Positions 31,890 through 35,186 of a DNA stretch of 35,186 nt are shown piece after piece. The stretch lies in contig JAISWE010000114.1 of the NCBI GenBank assembly GCA_031271175.1, forward strand, positions 1 to 35,186, read 5' to 3'. The notes beneath the pieces are model-generated. The model did no database searches and had not been told where the DNA came from. It was given only the letters and a program-made list of their open reading frames with translations. The translations under genes were made by a program, and so were the position numbers. This DNA comes from Bacteroidales bacterium (GTDB lineage Bacteria; Bacteroidota; Bacteroidia; Bacteroidales; UBA4181). Positions within the stretch are counted from its first letter, which is position 1. Each line of letters starts with the position of its first letter.

Positions 31890-33539
31890 ATGAAAACAGG
31901 AAAACCATTATTTTGGGCGGCCTTTTTGACCGGTACGGCTGCATGCAGTTGCGAGTCGCCTCAAAAACAGCTGAACATCGTCCACATCATGACCGACGAT
32001 CATTCGTTCCAGACCATCAGCGCCTACGGGCATCCCATCTCCAGACTGGCGCCGACGCCCAACATCGACCGGCTGGCGGCAGAAGGGGTACTGTTCCGCA
32101 GGGCTTTTGTCGAGAACTCGCTATCCACCCCCAGCCGTGCCTGCCTGATGACCGGCCTGTACAGCCATCAGAATGGCCAAAGGCGCTTGGGCAAAGGCAT
32201 CGACACAACAAAAGTCTTTATCTCCGAACTGCTGCGGGAGCGGGGCTACCAAACCGCTGTTGTCGGAAAATGGCACATGCAGTGCGAACCGAAAGGTTTC
32301 GACTTCTACAAAGTGCTGGCAGGACAGGGAGATTATTACAATCCGGCCTTCAAATCGAAGACATCCGAGGGAAAGTACATCCGGGAAGAAGGCTATGCTA
32401 CCGCACTGATTACCGACCATGCCATCGAATTTCTCGAAAATCGCGATCCCGACAAACCCTTCAGCCTGTTTGTACACCACAAGGCGCCGCACCGCAACTG
32501 GATGCCCGAAGGGAAATATCTGGAGCTGTATGAAGAGGTGGACTTTCCGCTGCCGGAGACCTTTAACGACAATTACGATACCCGTTGCGACGCTGCCCGT
32601 TCGCAGGAAATGTCCGTTGCCAGGGACATGACGCTGATTACCGACTTGAAAGTAGCCGAATGGGTGAGTGCCAATTGGGAAGACAGCGCCGCCCTTTGGA
32701 AGGAAAAGGGCTTGAAACAGGGACAGATAGCACAACGACTCACGCGAGAACAACTCGAAGCCTGGAACTGGCATCGTGCGCTCAGCCGTTTGACCCCCGA
32801 ACAGTATGAGGCATGGAACAAAGGATATGCCGAAAAAAACAAAACGTTCATGGAACAAAATCTAAAGGGAGAAGCGCTGGCAAAATGGAAATACCAGCGC
32901 TACCTGAAGGATTACCTGCGTTGCATCAAAACGATTGACGACGAAGTCGGACGGTTGCTCCAATACCTCGAAACCCACGGACTGCTGGAGAATACCCTCA
33001 TTGTATATACCTCCGATCAGGGATTTTACATGGGCGAACACGGCTGGTTCGACAAACGTTTCATGTATGAAGAATCGTTTCGCACGCCGCTCATCGTCAG
33101 GCATCCGGCGAAGGATGCTTTTCGCGGTATGGAAAGCAGTGCGTTGGTGCAAAACATCGACTATTCCGTTACTTATCTCGACGTTGCCGGCATCGAAAAA
33201 CCCGCCGGATGGAACGGCCTGTCACTGCTTCCGCTGCTGAACGGACTCACGCCGGCCGACTGGCGCAAAGACCTGTACTACCATTATTACGACTATCCGG
33301 CCGTACATCAGGTCAGACGACACGACGGCGTACGCGACGACCGCTACAAACTGATCCATTTCTACGGCAAGGGCGAAGGCAAAGACCATGACATTAACTG
33401 TAACGAGTTGTACGACCTGCAAGAGGATCCCCACGAGTTATACAATCTTTACGGACAATTCGAATATAAAGACGTCCAGGAACGCCTGCAAAAACGGTTG
33501 GAAGAATACAGATCCGATTTGAAAACCGATGAATATTAG
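31890..33539 (+). CDS. Secreted sulfatase, Ser-type formylglycine motif
   Basis: The product is 549 aa. The N-terminal export signal contains Cys19 and Cys21, so it may be a lipoprotein, although the lipobox is imperfect (TAAC). The sulfatase domain begins NIVHIMTDDHSF with metal ligands Asp36-Asp37. The active-site motif is S79-T-P-S-R83, so Ser79 should be oxidised to formylglycine by an anaerobic maturase (anSME), not by the aerobic Cys enzyme. The second metal region reads YTSDQGFYMGEHGWFDKRFMYEES. Family members in Bacteroidetes desulfate host or algal glycans. No maturase, SusC/D or other glycan genes adjoin it. It starts about 140 bases after the purB remnant and may use that promoter. 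Confidence 0.9.
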   Translation: MKTGKPLFWAAFLTGTAACSCESPQKQLNIVHIMTDDHSFQTISAYGHPISRLAPTPNIDRLAAEGVLFRRAFVENSLSTPSRACLMTGLYSHQNGQRRLGKGIDTTKVFISELLRERGYQTAVVGKWHMQCEPKGFDFYKVLAGQGDYYNPAFKSKTSEGKYIREEGYATALITDHAIEFLENRDPDKPFSLFVHHKAPHRNWMPEGKYLELYEEVDFPLPETFNDNYDTRCDAARSQEMSVARDMTLITDLKVAEWVSANWEDSAALWKEKGLKQGQIAQRLTREQLEAWNWHRALSRLTPEQYEAWNKGYAEKNKTFMEQNLKGEALAKWKYQRYLKDYLRCIKTIDDEVGRLLQYLETHGLLENTLIVYTSDQGFYMGEHGWFDKRFMYEESFRTPLIVRHPAKDAFRGMESSALVQNIDYSVTYLDVAGIEKPAGWNGLSLLPLLNGLTPADWRKDLYYHYYDYPAVHQVRRHDGVRDDRYKLIHFYGKGEGKDHDINCNELYDLQEDPHELYNLYGQFEYKDVQERLQKRLEEYRSDLKTDEY

Positions 33540-33685
33540 ACATCCTGAAAAGCAAGCGCTGTTTCATGGGCTTCGTCGGAAGGGCAAATCTCATCCTGTC
33601 TTCCAAAGACATGTCCGACGGGAAAAGACAGTGGAACAGGATGTTCAAGCGGATAAAATGATTCGCCGATAAAACGGGCGACATA

Positions 33686-34498
33686 CTATTGAAAAACAAC
33701 TTTTTCCGACCGGACATGCCAGTCGAAGAAAATGGCGGCGAAACGGTCGAACAGTTCCGGTGCGTCGCTGGTCTGGAAGATGCGTTTTCCGCTTTTTCCA
33801 AGGGTTTGTTCTATTTCCGGATGTCGTTGGAGGTAGTTGTACAGGCTTTCGGTAACGATGCGTCCCTGCTCGACGATACGGATATGCGCCGGAGTGAAAC
33901 GCCTGATTTTTTCCGACAGCAGGGGGTAATGGGTACAAGCCAGCACGATGGTGTCGATTTCGGCGCTTTGTCGCAACAGCCTGTCGATGTGCTGCCTGAC
34001 GAAATAGTCTGCGCCCCCCTGCCGGTGTTCTCCGCATTCCACCAGTGGCACCCACATGGGACAAGCTTCTTGAAAAACGCGCAAGTGAGGATGGAATTTG
34101 GCGATTTCCATCAGGTAGGATTCCGACTGTACGGTGCCGATAGTTCCCAGAATGCCTACGTGTCCGGTGCGGGTATGTTCCCCGATGGCTTCCACGCTGG
34201 GTCTGATGACGCCCAATACCCGACGTTTCGGATCGATGGAGGGGAGATCGTGCTGCTGTATGTTGCGCAAAGCCTTGGCGGATGCCGTATTGCAAGCGAT
34301 AACTACCAGCCGGCAACCCTGCCCGAACAGATACCGCACACATTGCCGCGTATAGCGGTAAACGGTGTCAAACGATCGCGAGCCGTAAGGTGTACGTGCA
34401 TTATCGCCCAGATAGCAATAATCATATTCGGGCAACCGATGGATCATCTCCTTTAAGACGGTCAGTCCTCCGTAGCCCGAATCAAAAACTCCAATCAT
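33686..34498 (-). CDS. murI: Glutamate racemase
   Basis: This 270-aa cytosolic enzyme interconverts L- and D-glutamate to supply D-Glu for peptidoglycan. The first motif is IGVFDSGYGGLTVLKEM. Catalytic Cys69 lies in VVIACNTASA and Cys188 in IVLACTHYPLL with His190 adjacent. GDNARTPYGSRS is the substrate loop. The gene ends convergent with the sulfatase; the 146 bases between them show no gene that I can support. It starts 18 bases after the DksA-like gene. Confidence 0.94.
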   Translation of the reverse strand: MIGVFDSGYGGLTVLKEMIHRLPEYDYCYLGDNARTPYGSRSFDTVYRYTRQCVRYLFGQGCRLVVIACNTASAKALRNIQQHDLPSIDPKRRVLGVIRPSVEAIGEHTRTGHVGILGTIGTVQSESYLMEIAKFHPHLRVFQEACPMWVPLVECGEHRQGGADYFVRQHIDRLLRQSAEIDTIVLACTHYPLLSEKIRRFTPAHIRIVEQGRIVTESLYNYLQRHPEIEQTLGKSGKRIFQTSDAPELFDRFAAIFFDWHVRSEKVVFQ

Positions 34499-34516
34499 CG
34501 GAAGCTGTTCATTTGC

Positions 34517-34903
34517 CTATAGCGCTTTTCCTTCTTCATTCTTGGCTTCGATGCTCAATGTAGCATGGGGAACGGCTCTAAGGCGTTCCTTCGGTATCAG
34601 TTGCCCCGTTTCCCTGCAAATACCGTAGGTCTTGTTTTCGACCCGTACCAATGCAGCCTGCAAATGCTGGATAAACTTCGACTGCCTTTGCGCCAGCCTG
34701 CCGGCTTCCTCTTTCGAAAGCGTGGCTGCTCCTTCTTCCAGTACCTTGAAGGTAGGGGAGGTATCTTCCGTATCATTGCCGTTGCTGTTGGTAATGATGC
34801 CTTTCAGCAGGTCATAGTCTCGCCTGGCTGTTTCCAGCTTTTCCAGAATGAGTTCTCTGAATTCATCCAGTTCGACGTCGGAATATCTTATCTTTTCACT
34901 CAT
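34517..34903 (-). CDS. TraR/DksA-family regulator lacking most zinc cysteines
   Basis: This 128-aa protein has a long N-terminal coiled coil (ELDEFRELILEKLETARRDYDLLKGII, and LAQRQSKFIQHLQAALVRVE). The DksA C-terminal signature YGICRETGQLIPKERLRAVPHATLSIEAK follows. Only one of the four zinc-binding Cys of the canonical finger remains, which is usual for the Bacteroidetes members of this family as I recall them. DksA proteins bind the RNA polymerase secondary channel and modify transcription, often with ppGpp. Whether this short form keeps the acidic tip function cannot be read. Confidence 0.85.
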   Translation of the reverse strand: MSEKIRYSDVELDEFRELILEKLETARRDYDLLKGIITNSNGNDTEDTSPTFKVLEEGAATLSKEEAGRLAQRQSKFIQHLQAALVRVENKTYGICRETGQLIPKERLRAVPHATLSIEAKNEEGKAL

Positions 34904-35060
34904 GGTATTTCAAATATTTGTGTCGAAATCAATCAAATCCTGATGTTTTCAGCACTTTTTTATTTTCGACAAACGATTTATTGCTTGTATAAACAGAAAA
35001 AAGGACAAATTATTGTGGAAAACCGAAAATCCTCCGTCGCCGGTTCGGGGGGTAGCGCCG

Positions 35061-35186
35061 TCAAAAGGTGAAGTTCCATGTAACAGCCGGCACGAACGAG
35101 AAAAGATAGACGGCTTCAGCGTAGGTTTTATCTCGGTTGTCATCTTCCTGTCTGAACATGATAGTCCACGGGTTATGTCGTCCGTA
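35061..35186 (-). CDS. C-terminal end of an outer-membrane beta-barrel protein, probably TonB-dependent receptor (partial)
   Basis: The last 41 codons of a leftward gene are present, entering from the right edge. The sequence begins YGRHNPWTIMFRQEDDN and ends VPAVTWNFTF. Alternating aromatic beta-strands and a terminal Phe are the recognition signal for outer-membrane insertion by BamA. The YGR.NPW...FR pattern resembles the end of Bacteroidetes TonB-linked receptors. Family assignment rests on this short piece only. The 157 bases between its stop and the DksA-like gene show no gene. Confidence 0.6.
   Translation of the reverse strand, partial: YGRHNPWTIMFRQEDDNRDKTYAEAVYLFSFVPAVTWNFTF

Noticed and set aside
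33540-33685. 31-codon plus-strand frame (MGFVGRANLILSS) after the sulfatase
   Set aside because: No promoter, signal or family resemblance; treated as ordinary intergenic sequence.

Overview
The window comes from a Bacteroidota genome, most likely order Bacteroidales. Four things point there. One protein carries a type IX secretion (Por) C-terminal sorting domain. The 128-aa DksA/TraR-like protein has lost most of its zinc cysteines. A C-terminal fragment of an outer-membrane receptor ends in aromatic residues. Nearly all promoters that can be read have the Bacteroidetes form TTTG-N19/20-TAnnTTTG, and genes generally lack Shine-Dalgarno sequences. Most genes are housekeeping or envelope functions. 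No prophage, CRISPR array or complete insertion sequence was seen.

Layout. 1-1248: 5' tip of a leftward gene, then ftsX. 1242-2055: a YihX-like HAD phosphatase and a tRNA with a CAU anticodon. 2133-9449: a rightward run of a LeuA/CimA-family acyltransferase followed by a complete MacAB-TolC-like tripartite ABC exporter (ATPase, two permeases, adaptor, outer-membrane factor). 9466-11185: yebC and a Wzz-like protein, leftward. 11262-13202: a secreted esterase and a GH43 glycosidase, convergent. 13231-14441: ribH and a membrane TPR protein. 14808-16336: mgtE with a long structured leader. 16346-16522: a MITE-like element. 16529-22136: an RND efflux operon (adaptor, pump, TolC), leftward. 22236-24953: hemH and dnaX. 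25091-25460: an intergenic repeat array. 25595-31048: a giant T9SS-sorted repeat protein. 31049-31889: a leader region and a relic of purB. 31890-33539: a Ser-type sulfatase. 33686-34903: murI and a DksA-like gene, leftward. 35061-35186: 3' end of an outer-membrane receptor gene.

The genes form two independent tripartite efflux systems (ABC-type and RND-type), a small set of secreted carbohydrate-active enzymes (esterase, GH43, sulfatase), and core functions in division, peptidoglycan, haem, riboflavin, replication and Mg2+ transport.

The most interesting signals lie inside or between ordinary genes. An A11 tract in dnaX sits exactly at the domain III/IV boundary, and a one-base slip there gives an immediate stop, which would make a gamma-like product. 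The mgtE leader holds an acidic/proline 13-codon ORF, competing hairpin arms and a rare Shine-Dalgarno sequence. A 165-bp element has terminal inverted repeats, a 6-bp target duplication and a perfect 38-bp palindrome at its exact centre. A promoter-bearing purB remnant lies in front of the sulfatase. All family assignments are from reading motifs and remembered family features; no database search was possible.
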